64,000 bases of DNA from Lepidostoma basale. Its lineage: Eukaryota > Arthropoda > Insecta > Trichoptera > Lepidostomatidae. Position numbers and translations under genes: made by a program. How positions within the stretch are numbered: position 1 is the first letter of the stretch; each line of letters starts with the position of its first letter. The notes under the pieces were generated by a model, which was not told the origin of the DNA, made no database searches, and was given only the letters and a program-made list of their open reading frames with translations. This document shows positions 1-14,000 of this stretch, piece after piece. Location of the stretch: contig JAHDVF020000840.1 in the NCBI GenBank assembly GCA_022606425.2, positions 1,240,001 to 1,304,000 on the forward strand, in the 5' to 3' direction.

Positions 1-1095
1 TTTCTTCTCTTTAACAGCAATCTTTACGTCATCATTCCACCATGCATCCCCTTTCCTTCTTCCTTGTACACACACACCACACGATTCTTTCGCTGATTCA
101 CACAAACTCTCCTTCAAGTATTTCCAGGTCTCGTCAATACTCAACTCACTTACATCCCGCTCACTCAATTTATCTTTCACTTTTCTTACGAAATTATTTC
201 TTACGTCATTGTTTTGCAGTTTTTCAACTTTGACTCTAGTCGGTGCGGCTACTGTTTTGCTTCTTCTGGTTCGCCATCCCCGGAATAAGATCACTTTTGC
301 CACTACTAAAAAATGATCCGTTTCCAGTTCGGCTCCCCTGAATACCCTTGAATCAACAGTATCCGCCCGTAATCTAGAGTCTACAATGACGTAATCTATA
401 ATGGACCTTTCAAATCCTCTTTCCCAAGTATAGAGATGGATTCTCTTATGATCGAAGATGGTATTTGATACAAAGAGACCCCATTCTATACACAATTCAA
501 GCAGTCTCCTTCCATTATCATTTATTCGTCTATCACCAAACGTACCCAGACATTCCTCGTACCCACTCCTACGGATTCCCACCCAACCGTTCATATCACC
601 TGCTATTATCAATCTTTCGTTTTCACTCTTACACACCAATGTCTCTCTCACTTTGTCCCAAAACTCATCTTTACTCGCCTCATTTTCGTTGTTACCAGGG
701 GCGTATCCAATTAAAAGGAAAACTCTTGTTAACCTGATCTTGAAGCGAATCCACATGAGTCTTGGGCTAACACATTTATAACCTTTCATACATTCTACCA
801 TCCTTGGAGCTAGCACCGCCGCCACGCCTTGGCATGCTCTGTGGTCATTCGGCACACCCGACCACAGAACAAGCTTATCCGCATGCTCCAAGGAACCACA
901 CTCTTTCATCATACATTCAGTCACACATAAAACATCTAAACACTTATTATCCATTTCTGCACACATCTCATTCAACTTTCCTTCCATACCTCCCCTTATA
1001 TTCCATGTACCGATGCGGCACTCCACCCTTCTCTGTTCGCCCCTGCGGGAGATGCGGTGTGATGGGTTGCGGACCTCATCGCCACCAGTAGGCAT
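1..1095 (-). mobile_element. LINE-A, endonuclease half (5' part), truncated by window edge
   Basis: Read on the minus strand from about 1020 to 30, one long open frame gives an apurinic-type endonuclease of a non-LTR retrotransposon. It starts with an IGTWNIRG motif, followed by LIIAGDMNGWVG, an RSIIDYVIVD segment and a TDHFLVVAK motif. These are the conserved blocks of the exonuclease-endonuclease-phosphatase fold that nicks target DNA for target-primed reverse transcription. The frame meets a stop near position 29, so this copy is probably not intact. The reverse transcriptase half would lie beyond the left edge. It sits in an intron of the minus-strand integrin gene, in the same orientation. 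The family belongs to an RTE-like clade by its C-terminal motifs elsewhere in this window; the exact clade is an inference. Confidence 0.85.
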
Positions 1096-1700
1096 CACCC
1101 GCACACACTTAAATGCTAAATCATTTACAAACTATATCTAAAATAAATTCAATTATATAAAATAAATAAATAAAATAAAATAAATCATAAAATAATAATA
1201 ACAAAATATAACACATAAAAAAAAAGTTATAACACATAAGCTATTTTCTAAGATAATATCCTTTCATTAAAAGTTTGTTTCTCCCGTTACCACCGTTATA
1301 TTAATAAAATTTTAGTTAGTTAGGCACTTTAAATAGTTTAATTTCCAGCAAGCACTTCAATATGAATCAAAAGAATTTTTCAAATAGACATCGGAACAAA
1401 TGTACATAAACGTTCGAAAAATAAAATTATGAAAACCAATTTGGCACCTGTCAAAACACTTCACATAAACAATGTAATTATATTTTTCACCACCAAAACA
1501 GCACAAAGGTATAAATTTTCACAATCAAATATTATTTTGGGATGGCAAGATGCGTATTGGCCAGGATTATTCTCACATGGATCATTTATGTATAAATTTT
1601 GTCCACTAGTTGACGATGTTTTAAAAACAGGTCAATATTATAATTTGCTCATCCAACAGGACACACCCAACACGTATACGAGGTAACGAACCACAAAGTA
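1096..1700 (-). mobile_element. Probable 5' leader of the LINE-A copy
   Basis: This AT-rich stretch directly precedes the endonuclease frame on the minus strand. It shares an ordered series of short similarities with 30175-30650, which precedes another LINE-A 5' end: a taggcact followed by a ccagcaag, a cggaacaaatg-like word, an acacctgtcaaaa-like word, and an aaacagcacaaa word. I infer that it is the untranslated leader of the element. The exact 5' end cannot be fixed by eye. Confidence 0.5.
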
Positions 1701-1723
1701 CTGTTTTAAACATATAAACATTT

Positions 1724-1877
<154 letters not shown>

Positions 1878-1887
1878 TAAACATAAG

Positions 1888-1968
1888 TCCTGCATGGACG
1901 GGGAACGGGTCTAGGGAGTGCACGGATGAAGCTGAAGAAAGGCACCGCTGCGCCTATAACAGCTTCAG
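1888..1968 (+). other. Isolated exon-like segment, function unknown
   Basis: A GC-rich segment in AT-rich surroundings lies between a T-rich tract ending in AAG and a strong donor, CAG followed by GTAAGTGG. One frame reads without stops and contains the pattern WTGNGSREC then RHRC, faintly like a thrombospondin type-1 repeat. Another frame is also open, so the reading is ambiguous. It is on the strand opposite to the surrounding integrin gene. It could be a transposed exon fragment, an exon of an overlapping gene, or chance. Confidence 0.25.
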
Positions 1969-2057
1969 GTAAGTGGAGGGAGCCCTCTATGTCTCAGCCA
2001 TATTATATTATTAAAAAATAGTTATTTAAATATCAAACAATTATTATAAGAGTTTAC

Positions 2058-5000
2058 CTCATCAGGATTGGCCCTCCTCTCGCACTCGCACTGGCCGCAG
2101 ACGCAATTACCACGCCCGGAGCAGTCCACACTGGTGCGGTTGTCCTGGCGGCAGCCTCCGGAGTTGGTGGCCGCCCCGGTACCGTGAGAGTCAGCTGAGC
2201 ACTCGCACACCTTGCCAAAGTGCAACGGCTCGCACTCACACACGGCGCACGCCAGCTTGCCGTGGCCACTGCACGAAGGTGAACGGAGCTGGTAACCCTG
2301 AAGCAGTTCATTTAAATTAGCATATTTACAAGTTGCTATGTGAATTACAGATGTACAATTTTTACAGAATTCATTAATTTTTGATAAACTCAAGATGTTA
2401 ACACTGTGGAATTCTATAATAATGATTTTTTTTATGAATCAAAATACTATTTTTTCTCTTGTATTTAACCATACCATGGTTAAATACAAAGTGGTATATT
2501 GTTTTATATATTTTAAAACGTCTAACCACAAAGTGAGTGCTTCATATGCAAATTTACTATTTTTTCTACTTTTGAGTTTATTTTTCTACTGTTTGAAAAA
2601 TTTTACACCTACATCACCAGGAAACATGGATTAAAACATGAAAAAAGAAACTCAGAGGTGGAAAAAACAAAATCTGTAGAGTTAATCTAATGTTGCTTGT
2701 GATATCATAATACTAGGGAGAGTGTTACTAACAGGGTGACCGGGTCTTTCGCAGGGGCAGTCGCAAATCATATTGAGGTCTACGATGAGACTTTCATTGA
2801 TTCCCACGGGGTAGATCTGGAACACCTGATGCCATTCGTTGGGGTCTGCAGGGCAGGACGTCACCATTATCTCCGCAGTAAATGTTACCCGATCTCCAAC
2901 CTTAAAAAAAAGACAATTTTTGAATGAGGATCAAAATTAATGCTAAATTATATATTGTTCTTCATAAACCTAACTTATGCAGCCCCAATCTGGGGCTATG
3001 CAGCTTCGAGTCACATACAAAAACTCCAAATCCTGCAAAATAAGGCTATCCGTTTATCGCTTGGTGCGCCTTCATAGACCAGGATTACACAACTGCACCT
3101 AGAATCGGGAATCCCGATGATAGATGAATTCATTCTGAAACTTGCCGAACGTTTTTACAAAGGACTCCCTTCACATCCCAACCCCACAATAAAAGACCTC
3201 TCTAATTACGACCCAAACACTTCCAGCCGCCACAAGCGCCCAAAATCGATTCTCCTTCAGAGGAACACTCCGGGCCACACAAATCATGCCCCCGAATAAA
3301 CTAACAACCCACCAAATCACCTTCCAACAATGTTCCCATCAGACGTAAGAGGAATAGCCACATGAGCTGAACCTCTGTAAGCCAGAAGATCCAAGTCCAA
3401 GTCCAAGTCATAAACCTAATGCAAACAACGTTCATCATTGCCAAAAATATGACTAATAAATGCTTGAAATCAAATACTTTCTGTGCGATAAGTGATGCAT
3501 ATAAATTTATGAACTCATATAAATAAGTAAGAGAGAAATAGATAGAGTACTACGATCCGCATGCTATCACATTTTCATGTAAATTATGAAGTATGAAATT
3601 TATGTTTTTTTTTCAAAATCAGGAATCAATTAAAAATCTATAAGATAAATTCATTCCAATTGTCATCATCAGTCTGTATCCGTCCACTCCTGGACGTAGG
3701 CCTCCTCCACCTGCTTCCATGTCTGTCAATCCTCATATTATCACTATTGGACAAAATAGAATTTGGCTAAATGGTGAAAAAAAAACTGTCATGTAAGGTT
3801 GAAACAACTGACCTTGAGTCCGTCACACTTGCTGGTGGCTTCGGGGGCACCGTTGCCGAGGCAGGAGGAGTAGTATGTGACACGCACTGCACTTGTGGAA
3901 TTGTCCTTCATCTCTACAGAAGATGAAATTTTCTGGAAGTAATTGACTCTCAATTAAATGATGAAATATTGCAGTCATATAATTTATTTAAACAATTCTA
4001 GTTTTGTATTGGATAGTGTACAGATTAAATACAAGTAGTGACTCACGTCATATTGCTCCTTGACAAGATCCACCACGTTGCTGGAGTCGGCCGAGAGGGT
4101 GCCAGCAGAGGAACCTTCAATGTGTTCCCGCAGCCTTTCGTAAACAGAGATCTGTTCTGCAGTCACGGCAAATATCACATTTATGGCATTCTCCTTCACC
4201 TAGTAAACGAAAGACAAATATTAACAAAATACCTTGATATTTTGCAGCAAGTAGATTGTCTGTGCTAAAACACTCTTTTAACCTGGAACAATCTTCCTGC
4301 AGACCTCAAGTGCATTGAGAACCCGTCAGAATCTAGACTGAGACTCGAAATACACCTTTTAAAATTATCCTATCCCGATGAAAATGTTAATTGATTGCAC
4401 TAGGTGCAGCCCATTCGAAAGCCAGTTAAAAAAAGGGGTCATTTCGCTAAAGACAGAAGTCCTGCTATAATTCGCACTCTTGCCTCAGATCCATACTCAT
4501 GTACACACATCTTCAACTGCGTCCTCTTTCTCTTACCTCAGCATCCTCCAGCTTTGCAAAACATAAATGTCCATGCACGCTCTCCATTTGGCATCTGTCA
4601 CTTCAAATGTTATAATTGTGTCCATGTCGTATTTGGGAAAAATAATTATTACGCAATCTGTGACTTTCATTTCCATGCACACACCGAAAAAACCCTCACC
4701 TAAACAGTATTATGATAAAAATAAATATTGGAAAAATATTGTTTTTTGAATTTTAATGAAAATTCTTTTAAACTAACTAACCATCACGCCGTCTCTCCGA
4801 AGGGGTAGGCAGAAAGAATGGACTGCCACACTGACACTACCGGTCTTTCTTGAATATTTCTCTCCCTTCCTGAACATTCATACATTGTGTCATGCACGCG
4901 CGTCAATTTCTCTGACTCCTCACATGGCCGACATTCAATATTAGATTTATTTGATCGTGTCACATTTTCCTCGGTCCTCCTTTATTTCTGGTTCCATTTA

Positions 5001-8000
5001 CATCATTAACATATATTTATTTTACCATTCTTTCTTCATTTATTCTTTCCATATGTCCAAACCATCTTAATGATCCTTTCATTATTTTGTTCATAACACC
5101 ATCATTCGCAACGCATTCACTTCTTATATTTTCATTCGAAATTCGTCTAAGAGATCTCATTTCTACTGCATTTATTCTACTTTCATCCTTCTTTTGCCAG
5201 TTCCATGCTTCGCTTCTTTATATAAGGGTCGGTAGAAGAACACCATTGTGCACTGCCATTCTAAATTTTTTGGATAGGTTTTTGTTTACGATGACAACTT
5301 TAAGTGCACCATTCACTTTGTTGCCTGCCCCAACCCTTCTTTCAATATCCCTCTCCACTCGGCCATCTCTTGTAAATTCTTTTAATATTTCACATTAACT
5401 GGAAAAACATATAACATGTATAAAGAATGAATGATGAGGGATCTGAACTGACCTTCAGGTTGACCTGCGAGATGCTAGGGTAGTCCTGCAACGAGGAGTG
5501 GGTGTACATGCCACGTGTGTCTAGGTGGCATCTACCGTCGTTCGGTTTCACAATTCCTCCCAGCTGCGAACAGAAAAATATAATAAGCCTTCTAGAAAAC
5601 GGATGTCTTCATCAATATAAATAAACGGTAATGTTTATGGCTTTGAGATCGAGACTCGACAAATTCTGAACCAAATGCGATGAAATTTTCACTGTTTCTC
5701 AATATTACTTCAGGGAAGGTTTGAAAAATCAATTTGATACCAATCAAGTTATAATGCACTTGTAAAATGCATATAAATAAATTCTTAATACGACAGACAA
5801 ATACATATTTTAACGCCAGGATGTTACAGTCTATATTGAGTTGAACTAATTATGCTTGATTTTAGTGTTTAATTGTCTATTATGTGATTCACTGAGAGAT
5901 GGGGCTCAAGTCGATTTAAATGGCAGCTGTCAATCATCAGTAGATCGTTATAACATTACTGAAATGTACGTGTATTCAATCAAATGAAATCATTAATGGA
6001 TTTCATTGTTAAACTTCATGTATTTAGAGAAACACATTGTTGGATGTATTTCGTTGAATGGCATTAATGAATTGATATCAAACTTCCAATTTATTTGTTT
6101 AATTTGTATATTCAGCATGCATATATTCGAATATAGCAATATTAAAATAATTTCTTATGATTGTAATTATCAAAAGAAAAATCTCTATGTTAATATATGA
6201 ACAAAATGTTTGGTATCACAATTAGGAAATTAAATAATTCATAGATCAGAAACATACCTTGCCGTCTCCGGCGTAGTGGAAGCCAGCATCCGTGGAGAAC
6301 ACCAGCAATCTTCTGGCCTTCTCCCTCCAACCGATCTCCCCGCGGCACACAACTGCTTGCATGATGGCATCGAATCCTCCCTCGGGGGCGTCCAGGTTTC
6401 CTGACACCGCTGCATTCCTTACTTCACCCTGATTCCCCAAGTATTTCATTAATATGATACACAATATGAAGTAATAATACATACATTCAAATAAAATAAA
6501 ATCATTTTTATAGCTATCAGAAGTATTGAAACATAAAAATCAATGAATCCTAAATATACTAATTTTTGTTGAAAACAAATGAGGGTACACTTACTTTTTC
6601 AATTACAAAAAAATAACAAATGGTTAATAAATTGTGTATCACCATATTCTTGTACCAATATTAATAACATTAGATATTATTAATATAAATATTTACTATA
6701 TTGTTTAAACCATTGATTAATATGTATAAACCACACTAATGATTAATTATTTTTTAACTCAGTTTCTGTATAGTGAAATTGTTTTTAAAACATTGAGTGC
6801 ATTGAAATATTAATGTGGGTTATTGAAATTTATTTTTAGAAGTTTGAGGTAAATAATAAAATAAAATAAAATTATAAAACTTTCTTTACAATAAACATTT
6901 GGTATTATTCCATTTGTTCTTCTAATTCTGACCGGTTTCACCAGCTTTGATGCCATTCTCTGGATCATGACTCGCCAGAAGATGGCACCGAACTGCCGAA
7001 ACTGATCAGAACATGAACAAGTGGAAGAAAAATAAATATTTACATATTTTTTTTATTTTAAATATTATTTCATTTGTGATGTTGTGTCCCGCAGAAGATA
7101 AGACTAGTGCCAAAATCAGTTTGCGGAGTGTGGTTATGTGTGTGTAGTTGAAACTATTTACCAGTAGTGTGTAGTAAAGGAATTAATAACATTGATTAAT
7201 CCATTAAAGTTATAAATTAATGACATAGCTAACACTCATGCTTTTTCAACGACAAATGAGATTTTATTTAATAGTTCGGTGTGAACCACGATCAAAAAGA
7301 CAATAGCACTTTATAAATGTATCAAAATAACACATAGATAAATGATAAGTTTAAGGCGTTAACACTATGGAATTCCATTAAGACGATTATTTTTATGAAT
7401 TAGAACATTGTATTTTCTATTTTTTAGAGTATTTTTCTCTACATGTTTCATAATTAATATTTGTTTAAAAGTTTAAATCATTCTCCTGATGATAAAGGTG
7501 TAAAACCTTCAAAACACTTTGATAAAATAATCTCAAAAGTGTAAAAAAGTGTTCCGATTCATAAAAAAAAAATTGTCATAGATAAATGTATTACACGCAG
7601 ACACACCTCTTGTCTTCAAACATTATTATTCCATTTTCAAAAATTATTTTACACTTCCACGGACAAGTTTTGACATGATTCATTGTGTCAGATCTGACTT
7701 ATGTCCGTTAATAGTTAATTATGTTTAAAGCATCTCAGTGGTAAATATGATTTAAAAAGAATTGAGAATAATAATACTGTGTATTCATCATTTTTATGTT
7801 GGTAATACTGTACACCAGCAAATATTAAGAAGAAATCAATACACAGCTTTTATCTGAAGTAGATTAGGAGATTCACCACATAGTAAAACCAAAATTCAAT
7901 TCTTTATTGCAGATATTAAATTATACTGCTTTTGAAAATTATTATGTAAATTTTCTAGATATAATAGCTGCATAATAAAACATTGTTCATCCTGAGTGGT

Positions 8001-11000
8001 AATGAATTGAATTTATAAATATTTTAAATGATATTTGCTATAACTTTGTGGTCACACATCATAACTTCAGTGCACTCTAGTTATAACATTATAATTCTGG
8101 TTATAACATTAATTGCAGTTTTTTAACATAAATATAAATAATAAAAAAGTGCAATCTCAGCAGTGTCGGGAGACAGGTGTCAGGATTAGAGATTAGGAAA
8201 GGGTAGTACATGAAGAGGGAAAAAAAGAGATTCAGAAGCGAAAATCAAATCAAAATTAGTATAAAACAGTGCAAATCAAATAACAAAATGTTAGTAGAAA
8301 TTTCATGCATAAAATTAAACAATATTTAGATATTAATAAACATGACAACGTATCACATTTTTCACTGTCATTATTTAAAAAATAATGTATTGCAATTTCA
8401 ATTGTGAATTTTATATAACAGCTAGAAATGATTAATACGAATGAAAATATCTGCTTTCTAGAAGTTTAATTATATTTTATGTGAATGACATGTTTCACCT
8501 GTCTAAGGCAATTGATAATGTCTTATAATAGGCCCTTTGAAGTTCTCCTGTATTGAAAGCGATTCGTCTTTTAAATGAGATTGCAACAGAGATAGACCTC
8601 TTTGGATGCAATTATGGTCAATTCGTGAATACTCTTACGATAAGGGCAGGAAGGAAATAACTGGCATATTCTTATTCATAAGGTTCTATGTATATTTCCT
8701 TTGATATTCTTTTCTTTTCACCCTTTACATCGATTTGGCTCACGCTGTAATGATGTAAGGAGTTTTTTCAACAAAATAATAATAATAATAATAATAAAGG
8801 GGAAACATGTCATTCATAAGGAATTTTACATCAACAATGATGTAACAATCCTTGAACAATCAAGGAACAATAAATAATCTAGAAATTAATAAAATAAAAA
8901 CATATGTTTGTTTCTTAGTTACTACATATGTTTTCTATATAATAATCTAATTAAAATATGATTTAAAAGAAAATTGTATGGTTAAAAGTACCTAATAAAA
9001 ACGTTGCTGTTGAAAATTTCTTTTAGGCACTCACATAAATTATATTTTATTTTTTCATCCTGCGTTTTTAAATATCAATTTCAATCAATATTACAACTTT
9101 AAGCTATTTTATATTCAATAAAATATTGAATTTATCTGTATGAAAAGATGTATTGCCATTTTAGTATTTTTGAGGCCATCACATCAGTAAGAGTGTTAGT
9201 TGTAAAATTAAAACAGATTTGTTATAAATAATTCCACACATTAATTCCTTCACCTTATTAAAGCTAATATTATGACCACCATGCAAGCTGTGTTGTAATT
9301 ATTTTAATTCCTCATTGAAATACAAGACATAATTGGTAAATAGTGAAAATTTTTAACTCCCAGCTTTAAAATGACGTCTCTACCCATAGTGTTATTTAAA
9401 TGTGATTTCAGTTCTAAAATCAAACTTGTATTTTGCTATTCGTTCAAACTTTGCATCTTTAAATTATATGAAGGGCGAGAGTCTGTTTGTTTATTTAAAA
9501 ATGATATGGTTAGATAATCCATTGTCTTGGCGTAAACAATATGATACATCAACATTATTAACTGTTTAATTTGAAACACTGTTATAATATTATATTTTAT
9601 TTAGTTAAATTCTATGATATTGTCGCAACAGCTGTTTTGCCAACCAATGTTGGCATCATCAGGTATTACAAATAACTTGTCTGTAGCACCTGATCACGCC
9701 AAACATTGGTTGGCAAAACAGCTGTCGTGACAATATCATAAAATTTAACCCAATAAAATATGATACTACAACAGTGTTTCAAATTAAACAGTTAATACTG
9801 ATACAAAAAAAATTGGATGATGTGAATTATCGTGACGACCTTCGTGGCAGAGTGCCAACAGCTATGACTGCCGCACCGAAGGTCCTGGATTTAATTCTCA
9901 CACTATCTTTGGTCTGGTGTAGAATTCACGTGACAATAATGACAATAGATTAGCTACCTATCATGTCATGATGACATCAATTTGGCTCACGCTGTAATGA
10001 TGTAAAAAAAAGGGGATGTGTATCTGTTTCTTATTCCTTGTGCAAGTATGGTGTAACAAAGATTGGTACTTACGGCAAACTGGTAGGTGTCGGTGCTGAG
10101 CGACATCACGTTCCTATAACCATAAGGGGCAGCGCAGCCCGTGCACGGCTCCCGCAAGCTACATACACACGCACACGCCGTTATCCTCACACCAAGTCCC
10201 ACGCCACCAGCTCAAATATTCACCGCTGTTACAATCACACGACTCCCCAAAATACAATAGAAACTAAATGTATTCAAATATTCAATTCAAATTATCTATT
10301 TTCAAAGTTTAGTGATTGTATAGCTGCGAACACTTTTGCTGGTGGCTTCCAACATGTACCCAACATACAATAGATGACATATCGGAATAATTGGTAATAT
10401 AATGTAAATATTGAAATGAATATAATGTATGTAGTAATACGGAATCCCGTTCTGCATGCGAGTCAAGCAATACTCAAGACTATCCATACCGACTAAAATA
10501 AAATATATGATATAATTTTTATCCGAGCAAGTTTTCTCCAAAGACTAGTATCAAACATGGTACAGTAAATAAAAAAGTATTACTTATATGGTAAAAAAAA
10601 CAAATGAAAACAATCAATTGGATTCAGTTTAGTGGATGCAGCTTATCTACTATATATTCTGCGGAGAAAAATCAAACTCTTATTTTAAAATTCTTATTTT
10701 TTAAATATTAATCAATTAATGCTGCATGGAGACTCATTTTTGTCTAAGATGAAAGCGATAAAATGTAAATAATATTATAATTTAAATTTATTAATGTTCC
10801 TTATGCATGTGTCTAGTTTTAATTTGCACATTTACTTATTATATTTTATTTAAAATATTTTTGGTTAGTTTATATCATTCTCTCGATGATGGAGATGTAA
10901 AACTTTCGAAACATACTTAGAAAAATAAACTCAAAAGTGGAAATAACAATGTTTCAATTTATAAAAAATTCGCCAATGTAAGATTTTAAAATTGTGATTC

Positions 11001-14000
11001 TGTAGAATTATTCTCATTTGCGTACTACCATGAATGTAATTATTCATTTTTAGAATGTGGAGAAAAAATGGAGGGAGCATTCCGAAGAATAAAGTTGTGA
11101 TGCTGAAATTCAAGGCAGCATAATACGATACAAGTCATCTGAAAATACGAGAATAGACTAGTGAAGAGATACCAAACCATAGTGAAACAATACGAGTATA
11201 TCCACCTCGGAGGAGGAGGAGGGCGGGGGAGGGAGGGAGAGGGAGGGAGAGGGAGAAGCGGGGCTGCTGTGAGGCGGGGTTAGACTTACAGAGAACTGTC
11301 TAGTGTCAGTGCTAAGGGGCATATGGTTTCTGTAGCCGTAGGGCGCCTCGCACCCGTCACACGGCATCTGCAATCTGAAGAACACGGCCGGCAATCAGCT
11401 GGGGGGAACTAACCGGAATAATCTCATCGGAAGATCATCCGAATACTTTACTTTTCATCGTGTTGGTGGGGTTATAAGCAATATTAGTCTTTTCAGGTGT
11501 TCACACTATCATTTTAAATATATAACGGATTCAATTATACATTATATTGATATTTATGATCCAAAAAGTATTGTCAATTGTTTATTAGTAAAATTTTAAA
11601 ATCATTTCATATATATATTTGAACCATTTGTTGTGACTGATGAACCAGTGTTAACTCCAGTTAAAGCAAATTTTTGCAATTTAATGTAATTTTTGTTTTT
11701 ACAAATCATTAATTCAAAAGTGCATAGAATATATGCAGGCAAGAAACCCTTTAGTTTAAAAATAAAATGTTCTCGGTATGTTTAAATTTATTACCATTAT
11801 CAAGGCTGTAAGGGTATAAAAAAAATCATTAATATGAAAATTGTATTTGCATCTTATGCATTGCTACTTTGCAAAGATATTTTTCTTCATGTAACAAAGA
11901 TATATAGATTTAAAAAAATAGAGTTCACTAACACTCGTACAAATTAAGAAGATGAGAAAAAATAATACTTATATAAATCATGTGAACATTATGGTGAGTC
12001 AGAAGTATTAATTTAAAAGGGGGTACACACTCCCGCATTACAAAAATAGAACTTACTTCTTTGGCACAGTGGAGACGTACGGCATAACCACCTTGTCTAC
12101 GAAGGAGCCGAAGCCGAGGCGGAAGTTTGAGGTTATGTTCCTCATGGAGTCGGACAAAAGATCACCCAGTGCGGAGAGTTTCTCCTTGTCGTCTTCCATG
12201 GACTTGCTGAGGTCCATGAGGTAGTACAGGTCCACGGGGTAGTCCTCTGCTTGCGCGTATGTCACGCTCATCTTGTACACTTCGTCTGGAACATACACCA
12301 TAATCCGTTCAGTATTTCAATATAACCAAGTTTTTTTGCGAGAAGCCATTTCGTTGATAGCAAAAATACAGTATTTTATAGTTATCTTTGACAACAAATG
12401 ATATTAATATTAAGACAATTTTCCCTGTATATTTTTTATATCAATAGTAATCCCATATAATACATTGATTTTTTAAAATACTTAATTATTAAATATTGTA
12501 AGCAACTCAATCAAACCTCCTTAGTTTCCTCCACATTCCTCCGTATCCTATTACACCTTGTAAAATTGCACTTTTCAAGAATGAAAAATTCAAACAATTT
12601 AAACACATCTCGAAGTGGCACATGCAATTGTTTAAATATTAGGTAATAATGCATAAATCTGTAAAATTTAAAATATTTTTTATTTTAAGTAATAATGGTG
12701 GCCTTTGTGGCGGAGTGGCAACAGCAATGACTAGCACATGGAAGGTCCCGGATTCGATTCCCGGCGATGACGGTGTGAAAAAAATAAAATTATCACTTTG
12801 CCTTTGGTCTCAGGACCTTGTCCGAAAGGCGTGCAAGATGGATCGGCCATGTAATACGTCAATAAGGTCTCTTGCATGCCATAATGGAGGGTATGACCGA
12901 GGGGACAAACTCTAGGGGACGCCCACGCCGAGAGTACCTTGAGGACCTGTTGGTGGACGTGCGCTGCTCATCATATGCAGATTTCAAAAGAGCCGCACAA
13001 GACAGGGAAGAATGGAAGAGAAGAATAGAAGAAATTGCTGCAAACCAATCCCAGGATTGAAACTTTCTAACTAACTTTGGTTTGGTAGAATTCACGTGAC
13101 AATAAAAATGGTCATATACAATCTACCAATTACATGTCATGAGAATAGATAGCTAAAAAAAAGTTGTACAAAAAAAAAAAACACATACTTATTCTGAGTT
13201 CCATGTTGACCCTCTGCGGGCTGATCTGCACCACGTCCTGGCCGAAGCCGCTCGCACCCTCGCCCCACGCCCCGCTGGCGCTGCCGCTGGCACTCCCGCT
13301 GGCACTGCCGCTGGCGAAGCCACTTTCGCTCATGCTCATTCCACCTGAAAAATATGAATTATAAGTCATACTGACACCCCTACTGTTGTTTACAAGTTGA
13401 TATTGGCTCAAATAGAATTCTGTATTTAACAGTATTATTACTTGGAAATAATAACAAATTTAGATTACAATAAAGAGAAGAAAATTTTAATTTAAATAAT
13501 CATTTTGATGTTTCAAATTAAATTGCTGATCATGTTATAAAAAAGATAATTTTATGATAAAAAATAATAAGTTCTAATATTGCCCACTTCATTTTGAGTA
13601 GTTGAGGGAACCGGTTTCACTCTATAGCAAGCTTCTCCAGGGCTGTACACAAACTGTTTGTGTATAGCCCCAAGTGCCTCAGAATAAAATGGTTAATACA
13701 AAGGAAAAAAAGGTATAATTTTTTGAATATGGCAAACCACCAAGTAATGGCTTCGTATCAAATTTAAGTTCTAGTACTTTCTATTATATTTTTTAAATTA
13801 GCATTTAAATTAATTGATAATTTGACAAGAACACTTTTGGAATTTGTTTTTATACCACTTTGTTTTTTTGAACCCACTGGGTTCACTCATTCCGGAGCTT
13901 CGTCAGGATTACAAAACAAGCTGAACTTTTTGTTACCCTGATGAAGCTCTGGTGGAAACAAAACCGGTTGGTTCTAAGAAAACAAAAAATACAGTGGCGA

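Noticed and set aside
8775..8800. Short (TAA)n array, considered as a CRISPR-like or satellite repeat
   Set aside because: It is the simple-sequence tail of SINE-T.
13164..13364. Plus-strand frame rich in Leu-Ala-Pro
   Set aside because: Shadow of the Ser-Gly-Ala repeat of the integrin exon on the other strand.
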